NCBI RefSeq assembly: GCF_003097655.1
Contig: NZ_QCZH01000007.1
Location: 1-64,000, forward strand
DNA length: 64,000 bases
Direction: 5' to 3'
DNA from: Flavobacterium laiguense
GTDB lineage: Bacteria; Bacteroidota; Bacteroidia; Flavobacteriales; Flavobacteriaceae
Below the pieces are notes generated by a model. That model ran no database searches, was not told where the DNA came from, and saw only the letters and a list, made by a program, of their open reading frames with translations. The position numbers and the translations under genes are program-made. Every line of letters starts with the position of its first letter. Position 1 is the first letter of the stretch. Below, one piece after another: positions 36,430 to 45,554 of this stretch.

Positions 36430-36573
36430 AGCCCTGATGGAAACGGAAAGCCTCGATGGAATAAACCTGTTTTTTCTTGTACTGCAAGAGCGACTGGAGG
36501 AAGCTCCTTGCAGCGCAATAGAAAAAAAGGTTTATGAAGAAGAGCTTGTAATGTACAGCGGGAGATAGCTCCT
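36430..36573 (+). ncRNA. Structured RNA-like dispersed element, copy 2
   Basis: The ends match copy 1 at 4831-4913: AGCCCTGATGGAAACGG at the left and ACAGCGGGAGATAGCTCCT at the right. Between them is a long hairpin: ATAAACCT plus a T-rich tract (36461-36477) with AGAAAAAAAGGTTTAT (36520-36535), and inside it TGCAAGAGC with GCTCCTTGCA. The hairpin sequence differs from copy 1 while the frame is kept. The remaining 36252-36754 gap holds the palindromes and the promoter listed separately. Confidence 0.5.
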
Positions 36574-36698
36574 TTATTTCTACCCTTCGGCTTCGCTTAG
36601 TGTAGAGTTCGTTAAGGATCAAAATATTGATTTTTTTAAGTGGTTTTTAGATAGAAAAAATAAATTTACTTTCAATACGCTAATAAATTATAAATAAT

Positions 36699-36706
36699 TA
36701 ATTTTG
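36699..36706 (+). promoter_or_regulatory. -7 promoter box of the alpha-oxoamine synthase gene
   Basis: TAATTTTG overlaps the upstream in-frame TTG at 36704 and points to ATG 36755 as the true start. The near-palindrome CCCGAACCTTCGGG lies at the expected transcript start. Confidence 0.6.
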
Positions 36707-36754
36707 CCCCCGAACCTTCGGGACTTAAAATTAATACTAGTACATACATATATT

Positions 36755-38017
36755 ATGGTAAAAGATTTATTCGAAAGAATTCAAAACAATAAAGGTCCAC
36801 TAGGAAAATGGGCTTCACAAGCAGAAGGTTATTTTGTGTTTCCAAAATTAGAAGGAGAACTAGGACCAAGAATGAAATTTCAAGGAAAGGATATTTTGAA
36901 CTGGAGTTTGAATGACTATTTGGGTCTTGCGAATCATCCTGAAGTACGTAAAGCGGATGCTGATGCGGCTATCGAGTTTGGTGCTGCTGCCCCAATGGGA
37001 GCCAGAATGATGAGTGGTCACACAAAATATCACGAACAATTAGAAGAAGAATTGGCTGCTTTTGTAATGAAAGAATCAGCTTATTTATTGAATTTTGGTT
37101 ACCAAGGAATGGTGTCTATTATTGATGCTTTGGTTACTAGAAATGATGTGATTGTGTACGATGTTGATGCTCATGCTTGTATTATTGACGGGGTTCGTTT
37201 GCATAGCGGAAAACGTTTTACATACCGTCATAACGACATCGAAAGCATGGAGAAAAACTTGGCTCGTGCTACGAAACTTGCAGAAACAACTGGTGGTGGT
37301 ATCTTATTTATTACCGAAGGTGTTTTTGGAATGCGTGGACAACAAGGGAAGTTGAAAGAGATTGTAGCCATGAAAGAGAAATACAATTTCCGTTTACTTG
37401 TAGATGATGCACATGGTTTTGGCACTCTTGGTAAAACAGGTGCTGGAGCAGGTGAGGAGCAAGGTTGTCAAGACGGAATTGATGTTTATTTCTCTACGTT
37501 TGCAAAATCTATGGCTAATATTGGTGCTTTTGTGGCTGCTGATAAAGATATTATCGATTACTTAAAATACAACTTACGTTCTCAAATGTTTGCCAAAGCG
37601 TTGCCAATGATTCAAACCATCGGTTCTTTGAAACGTTTGGAATTGTTAAGAAATTCATCTGAATTGAAAGACAAACTTTGGGTAAATGTTAATGCATTGC
37701 AAAGTGGTTTGAGAACTAGAAATTTTAATATTGGGGATACGAATACTTGTGTAACTCCTGTATATCTTGAAGGTAGTGTGCCAGAAGCGATGGTTATGGT
37801 AAATGATTTAAGAGAGAACTACGGTATTTTCTTGTCGATTGTCATTTATCCGGTTATTCCAAAAGGGATGATTTTGTTGCGATTGATACCTACAGCTTCA
37901 CATACATTGTCTGATATTGACGAAACGCTTACCGCATTTGAAGACATTCGTGAAAGATTAGAAAACGGAACCTATAAAGAAATCGCTAGCAGAACTAAAG
38001 TTGATTTGGACGCTTAA
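36755..38017 (+). CDS. spt: PLP-dependent alpha-oxoamine synthase (serine palmitoyltransferase-like)
   Basis: 420 residues from ATG 36755 (MVKDLFERIQNNKGPLGKW). It belongs to the fold-type I alpha-oxoamine synthases: NWSLNDYLGLANHPEVR, GARMMSGHTKYHEQLEEELA, LLVDDAHGFGTLGKTGAG and the PLP-lysine loop STFAKSMANIGAF. These enzymes condense an amino acid with an acyl-CoA. The length and motifs fit Bacteroidota serine palmitoyltransferase, but cysteate acyltransferase for sulfonolipids and 2-amino-3-ketobutyrate ligase are close relatives, so the substrate is uncertain. Either of the first two would place it in sphingolipid-like membrane lipid synthesis. Confidence 0.85.
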   Translation: MVKDLFERIQNNKGPLGKWASQAEGYFVFPKLEGELGPRMKFQGKDILNWSLNDYLGLANHPEVRKADADAAIEFGAAAPMGARMMSGHTKYHEQLEEELAAFVMKESAYLLNFGYQGMVSIIDALVTRNDVIVYDVDAHACIIDGVRLHSGKRFTYRHNDIESMEKNLARATKLAETTGGGILFITEGVFGMRGQQGKLKEIVAMKEKYNFRLLVDDAHGFGTLGKTGAGAGEEQGCQDGIDVYFSTFAKSMANIGAFVAADKDIIDYLKYNLRSQMFAKALPMIQTIGSLKRLELLRNSSELKDKLWVNVNALQSGLRTRNFNIGDTNTCVTPVYLEGSVPEAMVMVNDLRENYGIFLSIVIYPVIPKGMILLRLIPTASHTLSDIDETLTAFEDIRERLENGTYKEIASRTKVDLDA

Positions 38018-38236
38018 TATTTAGTGTTCAGGTTTTTAGTGATCAGTTTTAAAAAGTGTTCAGTTAACAGTTTTTTAGTAATCAGTTAGGAATATAAAAA
38101 AAATCCATTCGTTTTTGCGAATGGATTTTTTATTTAAAAATAAACCCGACAGGTTTTAGAAATCTGTCGGGCTTATTTTGCTACCGAATCTTCAATTTAT
38201 GGACTGATCACTAAAAAACTGACCACTGATCACTCT
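38018..38236. repeat. AGTGATCAGT-type repeat cluster 3
   Basis: Direct words (AGTGATCAGTTTT; AGTAATCAGTT) on the left and inverted ones (ACTGATCACT; ACTGACCACTGATCACT) on the right; the right arm is a 32-bp exact match of 22402-22433. Terminator hairpins lie between the arms. Confidence 0.75.
38098..38134 (+). terminator. Intrinsic terminator of the alpha-oxoamine synthase gene
   Basis: AAAAAATCCATTCG pairs with CGAATGGATTTTTT, followed by T. A second hairpin, CCCGACAG with CTGTCGGG, follows at about 38154-38172. Confidence 0.9.
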
Positions 38237-38239
38237 TTT

Positions 38240-39358
38240 TTAAAGTTCTTTTTTAAAGGTTTTTCTTCTACAATGAATCGTAGGGTTGAAATTTTTCCAA
38301 AGTAACTGTATGGCTAAGTTATCAGCTAATTCAGGGGTTCTGAAACAGTTTTTAATTCCTCTTTTTGTAAAAGTCTTGTGGTATTCACTGAAAATAATAG
38401 CTGTAACTCCTTTGTTTTGATATTCGGGATGTACACCTATCAGATAAAAAACAACATCTTTGCTGTTGCGTCTCGCATTTAGTAAATGCAGGAAACCAAA
38501 AGGAAATAACTTGCCATTGGCTTTTTGCAATGCTTTGGAAAAACTTGGCATTACAATAGCAAAAGCCACTAGTTTTCCGTCTTTGTCTTCTACATATTTG
38601 ATGTATTCCGGATTGATGAAGCTAATGTATTTTTTCTTGAAATATTCTTTTTGAACATCTGTAATGGCTACAAACGAAGACAAACTCGCGTACGATTCAT
38701 TAAATAAATCAAACATCTTATCGACATAAGGCATCACGGCTTTGGCCGATTTAAAATTGATGGGTTTGAGTTGGTATCTTTTTTTGACCAACTCATTTAT
38801 TTTTTCGAAAAACTCTGGTTTCGCATTGGCAAATGGAAATTTGTTTTCTAGGTATTCTTTCTCGGTTACATATCCTAATTTTTCAAAATGGGTTGCATAA
38901 TAAGGATAATTGTACCACGTAATCATCGTTCCTAATTCTTCAAAACCTTCAGTCAAAACGCCTACTTTGTCCAGATTGGAGAATCCCATTGGACCTTCAA
39001 CATATTCAAGATTGTTTTTTTTTCCCAATTCATATACTTTTTCAAGCAATGCTTTGGTTACTTCTAGATCATCAATAACATCAAACCAACCAAAACGAAC
39101 TTTCTTTTTCTGTTGGTGATTGACTTCGTCCCAGTTGATGATTGTCGCGATTCTACCTACTATTTTGTTGTCTTTTAGTGCTACAAAAAAGGAAGCTTCG
39201 GCACTTTCAAAAGCTGGATTTTTGGTCTTGTCAAACGTTTCCAACTCATCGGCAATAATGGGCGGAACCCAATACGGATTGTCTTTGTATAAGGAAAAAG
39301 GGAATTTTATGAATTCGATTAACTCGTTTTTAGTCTTTGCTTCTTGTATGGTAATCAT
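38240..39358 (-). CDS. GNAT-fold acetyltransferase-like protein
   Basis: 372 residues with no signal peptide. The ends look like GNAT halves: SFFVALKDNKIVGRIATIINW near residue 60 and FYLIGVHPEYQNKGVTAIIFSEYHKTF (acetyl-CoA loop with Q-N-K-G) near 310-335. Between them lie VEGPMGFSNLDKVGVLTEGFEELGTMITWYNYPYY and a region with no motif I recognise. The substrate is not known. It converges on the alpha-oxoamine synthase gene across the repeat cluster, and 20 bp separate it from the next minus-strand gene. Confidence 0.75.
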   Translation of the reverse strand: MITIQEAKTKNELIEFIKFPFSLYKDNPYWVPPIIADELETFDKTKNPAFESAEASFFVALKDNKIVGRIATIINWDEVNHQQKKKVRFGWFDVIDDLEVTKALLEKVYELGKKNNLEYVEGPMGFSNLDKVGVLTEGFEELGTMITWYNYPYYATHFEKLGYVTEKEYLENKFPFANAKPEFFEKINELVKKRYQLKPINFKSAKAVMPYVDKMFDLFNESYASLSSFVAITDVQKEYFKKKYISFINPEYIKYVEDKDGKLVAFAIVMPSFSKALQKANGKLFPFGFLHLLNARRNSKDVVFYLIGVHPEYQNKGVTAIIFSEYHKTFTKRGIKNCFRTPELADNLAIQLLWKNFNPTIHCRRKTFKKEL

Positions 39359-39378
39359 TATTTTCGGGAACTATGTTT

Positions 39379-40356
39379 TTATTTTTTTGATTTTTTGCTT
39401 TGTTTTTTGGAATGGGTCTTTTTTGCCATTTTTTCGGCCGCTTGTTCTTCTTTGGTCAAAATATGAACTTCTTTGTAGCGACCATCATAACGCCATGAAA
39501 CGCCCACTCCTCCGTAAAGGATAGAAGGGGTGTCTTTAAAATTGGTACTTATTGAAGCGTCTACTTGCAAGTTTTTGTTGATCAAATAAGCAGCACCACC
39601 TCGAATAATAGCATCGCTGTAGATGTCACTTTTTACCCCTTGGTTTTCCACAAAGGCAGACCATTTATCATTAATTCCTCTTGTTAGAGTCAGGATGTAG
39701 CTAAGACTCGGATAATCAGTTGTCATATAATCTGATATGATATTGGCTACAAAAACCCATCTTCCGTCACCTAAATGGTTTTGTGTGATCAATATTAATT
39801 TTGGGGATATACTGGACTCGGGTAGTTTTGATATCTTGGATCCGAGCGAATAAGAATATGGATTATCCGTAAAGATAAAATTTGCTCCTGCAAATACAGA
39901 AACTGCAGGAATTAATTGATGCCAATCGAAAGAATGATTGGCTTTCCAGCTGTATAGATTTGGTTCTTTCTTATAATTTTTGTTTGGATCGTAAATTAAA
40001 TATTTAGCGCCTAGAACAGTTTGTTTAAAATCAGCGATATCCATAGAGCGCATAGGAGAATTGACGGTTTGGTTTACGTATTGTATATCGGCAACCAATT
40101 CTAAATTTTCAAGAAACAATCCATATCTCAGGGTGACGTCTATACCAAACCCATTAGCATCAGAATGCGGTGGTAAACTATGACTTTCTTGAATACCAAA
40201 AACACCGGTTTCTACTTGAATAACGGTTTTTCCAACAGCAAAAGCCGACATGGATTCCCCTGGTCTGTTTGAATTGATTTGGTCCGTGTGTTGTCCGTAA
40301 TGAATTGTTGGAATCAAAAAAACAGCGGCAATAAATAATTTTTTGATAGTGAACAT
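39379..40356 (-). CDS. Outer-membrane transporter-like protein (MetA/phenol-pathway family)
   Basis: 325 residues from ATG 40356 (MFTIKKLFIAAVFLIPTIHYGQ, a signal peptide). The body has alternating beta strands, with INSNRPGESMSAFAVGKTVIQVETG at the front and repeated aromatic strand ends, like the putative outer-membrane barrels of the MetA-pathway family. The end is odd: about 20 residues of Lys/Ser (KKTHSKKQSKKSKK). The substrate cannot be guessed. It is preceded on the minus strand by its own spacer; the longer frame from a TTG at 40395 is not used. Confidence 0.75.
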   Translation of the reverse strand: MFTIKKLFIAAVFLIPTIHYGQHTDQINSNRPGESMSAFAVGKTVIQVETGVFGIQESHSLPPHSDANGFGIDVTLRYGLFLENLELVADIQYVNQTVNSPMRSMDIADFKQTVLGAKYLIYDPNKNYKKEPNLYSWKANHSFDWHQLIPAVSVFAGANFIFTDNPYSYSLGSKISKLPESSISPKLILITQNHLGDGRWVFVANIISDYMTTDYPSLSYILTLTRGINDKWSAFVENQGVKSDIYSDAIIRGGAAYLINKNLQVDASISTNFKDTPSILYGGVGVSWRYDGRYKEVHILTKEEQAAEKMAKKTHSKKQSKKSKK

Positions 40357-40466
40357 ACTAAAATATTTGAGTTGAAAAGGGATAACGCATTTCAAATGTA
40401 CTATATTTTATCATTTATTTAAGAATGATATTTTTATTTTGTCCCAAAGTTTCGAGTTGGATTTAT

Positions 40467-40474
40467 TAATTTTG
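40467..40474 (+). promoter_or_regulatory. -7 box of the DUF4834-like gene
   Basis: TAATTTTG lies 18 bp before ATG 40493 and downstream of the TTG at 40439, so the shorter start is used. Confidence 0.6.
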
Positions 40475-40492
40475 CCTAAAAATTATTTGATT

Positions 40493-40774
40493 ATGCAAAC
40501 AGCCTCTTTTTCGGGTTTTATAAAAGCGATATTTTACATGATCGCTTTCTATTATATTTTTAAATTTTTGGCTCGATTGTTTTTGCCTTTATTAGTTAAA
40601 AAGGTGGTGGAAAAAGCAGGGCAAAATTTTCAGCAGCAACAACAGCCGTATCAGAATACGACTTGGAATAAAACATCCAATAAGGATGAAATAATAATCG
40701 ACACTGCGAATAGTAAAAATCCTCGCGAAACCAAAAAAGTGGGGGATTATGTAGATTACGTAGAGATAGAGTAG
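40493..40774 (+). CDS. Small single-span membrane protein (DUF4834-like)
   Basis: 93 residues from ATG 40493. One membrane helix (FSGFIKAIFYMIAFYYIFKFLARLFLPLLV) is followed by a Gln-rich stretch and a cytosolic tail ending KKVGDYVDYVEIE. This layout matches the small DUF4834 proteins of Flavobacteriia. Nothing is known of the function. It is followed 199 bp later by the YfhO gene on the same strand, an arrangement that may be an operon. Confidence 0.8.
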   Translation: MQTASFSGFIKAIFYMIAFYYIFKFLARLFLPLLVKKVVEKAGQNFQQQQQPYQNTTWNKTSNKDEIIIDTANSKNPRETKKVGDYVDYVEIE

Positions 40775-40973
40775 TGATTTATGATTGAGGATTAACGATT
40801 TTTGATTTTTAGATGTGGCCTCCTGAAGATGACAATGTAGTTGCAATCACGAAATCTAAAACTATTAATCCTTATATTGCTAATCTAAAATATCTCCCGA
40901 AGATTTGGGACTGAAATCTGAATTCAAAAATCGTTAATCCTAAATCTAAAATCTAAACTCTAAAATCATATTA

Positions 40974-43394
40974 ATGAAGCAACTTCAAAAGTTCTTTCCG
41001 CACGCACTAGCCATTCTAGGTTTTGTATTCATCTCAACACTTTATTTCTTCCCTGTTTTACAAGGAAAACAAATTTTTCAATCGGATATTGCCCAATACA
41101 CGGGTATGGCCAAAGAGCAAAATGATTTTAGAGCGACCCATCAGGAAGAGCCTTATTGGACAAACTCTGCCTTTGGAGGAATGCCAACGTATCAATTGGG
41201 AGCCAAATATCCTCACGATTATATTGGCGCAATTGATGATCTATTACGATTTTTACCACGTCCGGCCGATTATTTATTCCTTTATTTTCTTGGTTTTTAT
41301 GGTTTATTGTTGGTTTTAAAAGCTGACCCGCTAAAAGCCTTTTTTGGCGCTTTGGCTTTTGGATTTTCAACCTATTTAATTATTATTCTTGGAGTGGGTC
41401 ACAATGCCAAAGCTCATGCCATTGCCTATATGCCACTTGTGATTGCTGGTTTTGTTTTGGTTTTTCAAAAAAAATACATTTGGGGAGGATTGCTCACCAT
41501 GTTTGCGGTTGCATTAGAAGTAAATGCCAATCACTTTCAAATGACTTATTATTTATTGATTTTTTTATTGATTCTTTCCGGTTGTTTTATTTACGAAGGA
41601 ATCAAAACAAAAGAATATAAAACCCTTTTGTATGCTGTAGGAACGCTTTTCATTGCCGGAATTTTTGCCATTGGTGCCAATGCCACTAACTTATTGGCTA
41701 CAGCCGAATACGCTAATTTTAGCACTCGTGGGAAAAGCAATTTAAGCTTTAATCCCGATGGAACCAAAAGAACTACTGATGTGGCTATGTCTCGTGATTA
41801 TATCACAGAATATAGTTATGGTATTGCCGAAAGTTTTAACCTGATTGCGCCTAGACTTTTTGGAGGTTCCAATAATGAAAAGGTTGGGACAGACAGTAGT
41901 ATGTTTGATTTTATGATTTCACAAGGTGTGCCAGAAGCTCAGGCAACTGATTTTGTATCAGGTATGCCAACCTATTGGGGAGATCAACCTATTGTGTCTG
42001 CACCTGCTTATATAGGAGCCGTGGTTTTCTTTTTGGGGATTTTGGCTTTGTTTATAGATGAAAGAAAAATTAAATACGCATTCCTAGGAGGTGCATTCGT
42101 GTCCTTAATTCTTTCTTGGGGAAAAAACTTCCCTGCATTGACAGATTTTTGTATTGATTATATTCCTATGTACAATAAGTTTAGAGCGGTATCCTCGATT
42201 CAAGTTATTCTTGAATTGTGCTTTCCTGTTCTCGCGATTATGGGCTTGCAATCTTTTTTTAAATTAGAAAAAGAAAAACAGTTAAAACCGTTGTTGCAAT
42301 CGGGAGCAGTAGGCCTTGGACTAATTTTGGTTCTGTTTTTATCTAAAAGTCTATTCAGCTTTTCGGGAGGCAGCGACAGTTATTTCCTTGAAAGTTATGG
42401 ACCTAGTTTTGTAGATGCCTTAAAAGCCGACAGAAAATCGTTGTATAGTGCCGATTTATTGCGTTCAGGATTTTTTATTCTAATTGCCGCAGGGACTTTA
42501 TGGTTGTTTGTTAAAAATAGAATAGCTCAAAATACGGCTATCATTTTGGTTGGTTTATTTATGGTTTCCGATTTGTTTTTTGTGGATAAGAATTATGTGT
42601 CCAACAAAGATTTTGTAAATGCTAGAGATGTTGAAGTGCCTTTTCAAGAAACACCCGCTGATACTGAAATTCTAAAAGACCCAACCAATTACCGTGTCTT
42701 TGATGTACAAGGTTTGATGCAAGCTAGAACATCTTATTTTCATAAAGCTATTGGTGGATATAGTGCGGTAAAACCTCAAAGAATACAACAATTGTTTGAT
42801 TATCAAATTGCCAAAAATAATACTGAAGTTCTTAACATGCTGAATGTTAAGTATGTAATTCAAACGGATAAAGAAGGGAAAGAATACCCAATTATCAATG
42901 AGGATGCCAATGGAAATGCTTGGTTTGTTAGTCAAGTAGAATTGGTAAAAAATTCGGATGATGAGATGAAAGCTTTGGATAAATTAAATTCTAAAGAGGT
43001 GGCTGTTATTAATGTAAATGAATTTTTAACTATTAAAAGTAAGGCTTTCGCCAAAGACAGTTCGGCAACCATAATTTTAGATACCTATAAACCAAATAAT
43101 CTAAAATATACTTCAACCAATTCTAAAGAAGGTTTGGCTGTCTTCTCTGAAATGTATTATGAAAAGGGATGGAAAGCGCTTGTAGATGGTAAAGAAACAC
43201 CTATTATGAGAGCTGATTATGCTTTGAGAGCGATTGTGGTTCCAGCAGGAAAACACAGTATCGAGTTCAAGTTTGATCCCCAGGTTGTAAAAACAGGAAG
43301 TGCAATTACATTAGTTAGTTGTGTTGGAATGTTATTGCTTTTAGTAGGAGGATTGTACTCTGAGAGAAAGAAACAAGGGACGGTCAAACAATAG
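40974..43394 (+). CDS. YfhO-family multi-spanning membrane protein
   Basis: 806 residues. Roughly ten hydrophobic helices fill residues 10-540 (LAILGFVFISTLYFFPVLQG; ALAFGFSTYLIIILGVGHNAKA; LLILSGCFIYEG). A soluble C-terminal part with SEMYYEKGWKALVDGKETPIMRADYALRAIVVPAGKHSIEFKFDP is the YfhO signature, followed by one last helix. YfhO proteins are GT-C-like and linked to glycosylation of lipoteichoic acid or other surface polymers in Firmicutes; in Bacteroidota the role is less clear. The glycosyltransferase and flippase that follow support a role in surface glycans. Confidence 0.92.
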   Translation: MKQLQKFFPHALAILGFVFISTLYFFPVLQGKQIFQSDIAQYTGMAKEQNDFRATHQEEPYWTNSAFGGMPTYQLGAKYPHDYIGAIDDLLRFLPRPADYLFLYFLGFYGLLLVLKADPLKAFFGALAFGFSTYLIIILGVGHNAKAHAIAYMPLVIAGFVLVFQKKYIWGGLLTMFAVALEVNANHFQMTYYLLIFLLILSGCFIYEGIKTKEYKTLLYAVGTLFIAGIFAIGANATNLLATAEYANFSTRGKSNLSFNPDGTKRTTDVAMSRDYITEYSYGIAESFNLIAPRLFGGSNNEKVGTDSSMFDFMISQGVPEAQATDFVSGMPTYWGDQPIVSAPAYIGAVVFFLGILALFIDERKIKYAFLGGAFVSLILSWGKNFPALTDFCIDYIPMYNKFRAVSSIQVILELCFPVLAIMGLQSFFKLEKEKQLKPLLQSGAVGLGLILVLFLSKSLFSFSGGSDSYFLESYGPSFVDALKADRKSLYSADLLRSGFFILIAAGTLWLFVKNRIAQNTAIILVGLFMVSDLFFVDKNYVSNKDFVNARDVEVPFQETPADTEILKDPTNYRVFDVQGLMQARTSYFHKAIGGYSAVKPQRIQQLFDYQIAKNNTEVLNMLNVKYVIQTDKEGKEYPIINEDANGNAWFVSQVELVKNSDDEMKALDKLNSKEVAVINVNEFLTIKSKAFAKDSSATIILDTYKPNNLKYTSTNSKEGLAVFSEMYYEKGWKALVDGKETPIMRADYALRAIVVPAGKHSIEFKFDPQVVKTGSAITLVSCVGMLLLLVGGLYSERKKQGTVKQ

Positions 43395-43447
43395 ATTTTG
43401 GTAGTATTATTTCGTAACTTTGTTTAATGTAAATCAAAATACAAGTG

Positions 43448-43636
43448 ATGGAAAAAAGTATTTTAAATCATGGTTCTCCGGAAGTTTTAGAAGCTAGACG
43501 AATAGCCGAAATTAAATCGCTTTCTTATGTTGAGCGATTAGAACGATTATTTGCGATTATTGAAGTTTCATATATGATGAGAAATGCTGCTAAAAATCAA
43601 AATCAAATAATAAGAAATGAACCAACAAATAATTGA
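43448..43636 (+). CDS. Small helical protein paired with a nucleotidyltransferase
   Basis: 62 residues from ATG 43448 (a GTG directly before it would add one residue). No domain is recognised; the composition suggests two or three helices (GSPEVLEARRIAEIKSLSYVERLERLFAIIEVSYMM). Its last 20 bp overlap the following nucleotidyltransferase gene, so translation is likely coupled. Small partners of this kind often precede MNT-type nucleotidyltransferases. A toxin-antitoxin role is only an inference. Confidence 0.6.
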   Translation: MEKSILNHGSPEVLEARRIAEIKSLSYVERLERLFAIIEVSYMMRNAAKNQNQIIRNEPTNN

Positions 43637-44081
43637 TATTTGGAGATATTTTTTTCAATACAATGTCAAGTATATTACTATTGGAGGTTTTGCAGTAAAT
43701 GTATACGGATATAATAGGAATACTGGGGATATAGATATTTATATCGATGATAGTTTAGAGAATAGAATTAATCTTCGGAATGCTTTTATTAAAATTGGGT
43801 TAGGTGATTTTGAATCTATTGAAACGATGCAGTTTATTCCTGATTGGACTGATTTTACCTTGAATTATGGGATGAGATTAGATGTTATGTCAAGTGTAAA
43901 AGGTTTGGAAGATAAAACATTTAAGGAATTATTTGACGCTGCTAAAATTGTAATGATTGAAGATATTCCTGTGAAATTTATTGATTATGACAATCTGATA
44001 ATTGCTAAGAGAGCCACAAACAGACCCAAAGATATTTTAGACATTGAAGAACTCGAAAAATTAAATAAAGATAATGTATAA
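43617..44081 (+). CDS. Nucleotidyltransferase (MNT/AbiEii-like)
   Basis: 154 residues. YITIGGFAVNVYGYNRNTGDIDIYID has the Gly-Gly and Asp-x-Asp pattern of the Pol beta nucleotidyltransferase superfamily, and LRLDVMSSV-like MRLDVMSSVKGLE may supply the third acidic residue. The end, AKRATNRPKDILDIEELEKL, is the usual closing helix of AbiEii-like proteins. Members move NMP to proteins or tRNA and often act as toxins or as antitoxins. It overlaps the 62-residue protein by 20 bp and lies between the YfhO and glycosyltransferase genes. Confidence 0.82.
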   Translation: MNQQIIDIWRYFFQYNVKYITIGGFAVNVYGYNRNTGDIDIYIDDSLENRINLRNAFIKIGLGDFESIETMQFIPDWTDFTLNYGMRLDVMSSVKGLEDKTFKELFDAAKIVMIEDIPVKFIDYDNLIIAKRATNRPKDILDIEELEKLNKDNV

Positions 44082-44210
44082 ACTATAAACTGTCCAACAT
44101 TGCGCTGGACAATTAAAAAAAACACACAGAAAATAGTTTTGATTTAGAGTTTGTGCAACACTACTTTGCCCAAATTTCTTGTTGTCAATTCACAATCTAT
44201 AATTATTAAA

Positions 44211-45503
44211 TTGAACTCAAAAAAAATCCTCATTATAACGTATTATTGGCCGCCAGCAGGTGGGCCAGGTGTTCAGCGTTGGCTTAAGTTTGTAAAATAT
44301 TTGCCGGATTTCGATATTCAGCCCATTGTTTATATACCAGAAAATCCAACGTATCCAATCATTGATGCCAATTTAGAAAAGGAAGTTTCGGAGAAAGCGA
44401 TTATCTTAAAAAACAAAATTTTTGAACCTTATCAATTAGCATCGTTTTTTTCTAAAAATAAAACCAAAAAAATTAGTTCTGGGATCATTCCAAATCAAAA
44501 GAAACAATCTTTTCTCGATAAAACATTGTTGTGGATTAGAGGAAACTTATTTATTCCCGATGCACGGGTGTATTGGGTAAAACCATCGGTTTCCTATTTG
44601 GAAAAATATATAGTAGAAAATAATATCGATACCATTGTTACCTCTGGGCCACCGCACAGTTTGCATTTAATTGGTTTAAGTTTAAAACAAAAACTAAATC
44701 TTACTTGGTTTGCTGATTTTCGGGATCCTTGGACCACCATTGGATACCACAAATCACTGAAACTATCCACGGGAGCTGCGAGAAAACACAAAGCATTAGA
44801 ATATCAGGTTCTCAATACCGCAGATACTATTATTGTGACCAGTAAAACGACCAAAACCGAATTTGAAGATATTACCAATAAACCTATTGCGGTTATAACC
44901 AATGGGTATGATACGGAGCAAGTAGCAAAGTTAAGTCTGGATACAAAGTTTAGTTTGGCGCATATTGGTTCTTTTCTTTCGGAAAGAAATCCAGCTATTT
45001 TATGGGAAAGTTTGGTTGAATTGTTGGATGAAGTTCCAGATTTTAAGTCTCATTTAGAAATCAAATTGATAGGGGCGGTTAGTCAAGAAGTATTAGAAAC
45101 CATTTCGCAATTTGGGTTAAATTCCTATTTGAATAATTTAGGTTATGTGTCGCATTCAGAAGCCGTAGCACATCAAAGGAATTCACAGGTTTTGTTGCTG
45201 ATCGAAATTAATTCGGAGGAAACCAAAAGTATAATACCTGGAAAATTATTCGAATATATGGTTTCAAATCGACCTATTATTGCCATTGGTCCAGCCGATT
45301 CTGATTTTGCCGAAATTATTACAGAAACCAACACAGGAGTATTTTTTGACTATACTGAGAAATTGAAATTGAAAACTTTAATTTTAAAATATTATAACCA
45401 GTTTTTAGAAGGTAATTTACAATCCTATGGTGTAGGTTTGCAAAAATATTCCAGAAAAAATCTGACCAAACAGTTGGCACAGTTGATTCATTCGAAAATT
45501 TAA
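44211..45503 (+). CDS. Glycosyltransferase, GT4-like
   Basis: 430 residues if started at TTG 44211 (MNSKKILIITYYWPPAGGPGVQRW); the frame is open 20 codons further, but that part looks non-coding and no ATG is available. TYYWPPAGGPGVQRWLKFVKYL is the GT-B N-terminal motif of Bacteroidota GT4 enzymes, FADFRDPW and VITNGYD follow, and KLFEYMVSNRPIIAIGPADSDFAEII is the nucleotide-sugar-binding end. It adds sugars to a cell-surface polymer, acceptor unknown. The flippase follows 51 bp downstream, and YfhO lies upstream. Confidence 0.88.
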   Translation: MNSKKILIITYYWPPAGGPGVQRWLKFVKYLPDFDIQPIVYIPENPTYPIIDANLEKEVSEKAIILKNKIFEPYQLASFFSKNKTKKISSGIIPNQKKQSFLDKTLLWIRGNLFIPDARVYWVKPSVSYLEKYIVENNIDTIVTSGPPHSLHLIGLSLKQKLNLTWFADFRDPWTTIGYHKSLKLSTGAARKHKALEYQVLNTADTIIVTSKTTKTEFEDITNKPIAVITNGYDTEQVAKLSLDTKFSLAHIGSFLSERNPAILWESLVELLDEVPDFKSHLEIKLIGAVSQEVLETISQFGLNSYLNNLGYVSHSEAVAHQRNSQVLLLIEINSEETKSIIPGKLFEYMVSNRPIIAIGPADSDFAEIITETNTGVFFDYTEKLKLKTLILKYYNQFLEGNLQSYGVGLQKYSRKNLTKQLAQLIHSKI

Positions 45504-45554
45504 GGTATTCCAACTTTAAACTTTTTTAAACCTTAAACTTTTAAACTCCTATTA

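Noticed and set aside
36428..36622. 64-residue open frame on the minus strand (ending AFRFHQG)
   Set aside because: It overlaps the structured RNA-like element, has no promoter or family, and its sequence is dictated by the hairpins.
36755..38017. Calling the alpha-oxoamine synthase 2-amino-3-ketobutyrate CoA ligase or BioF
   Set aside because: No threonine dehydrogenase or biotin genes are adjacent and the sequence looks closer to the Bacteroidota serine palmitoyltransferase group, though this is not proven.
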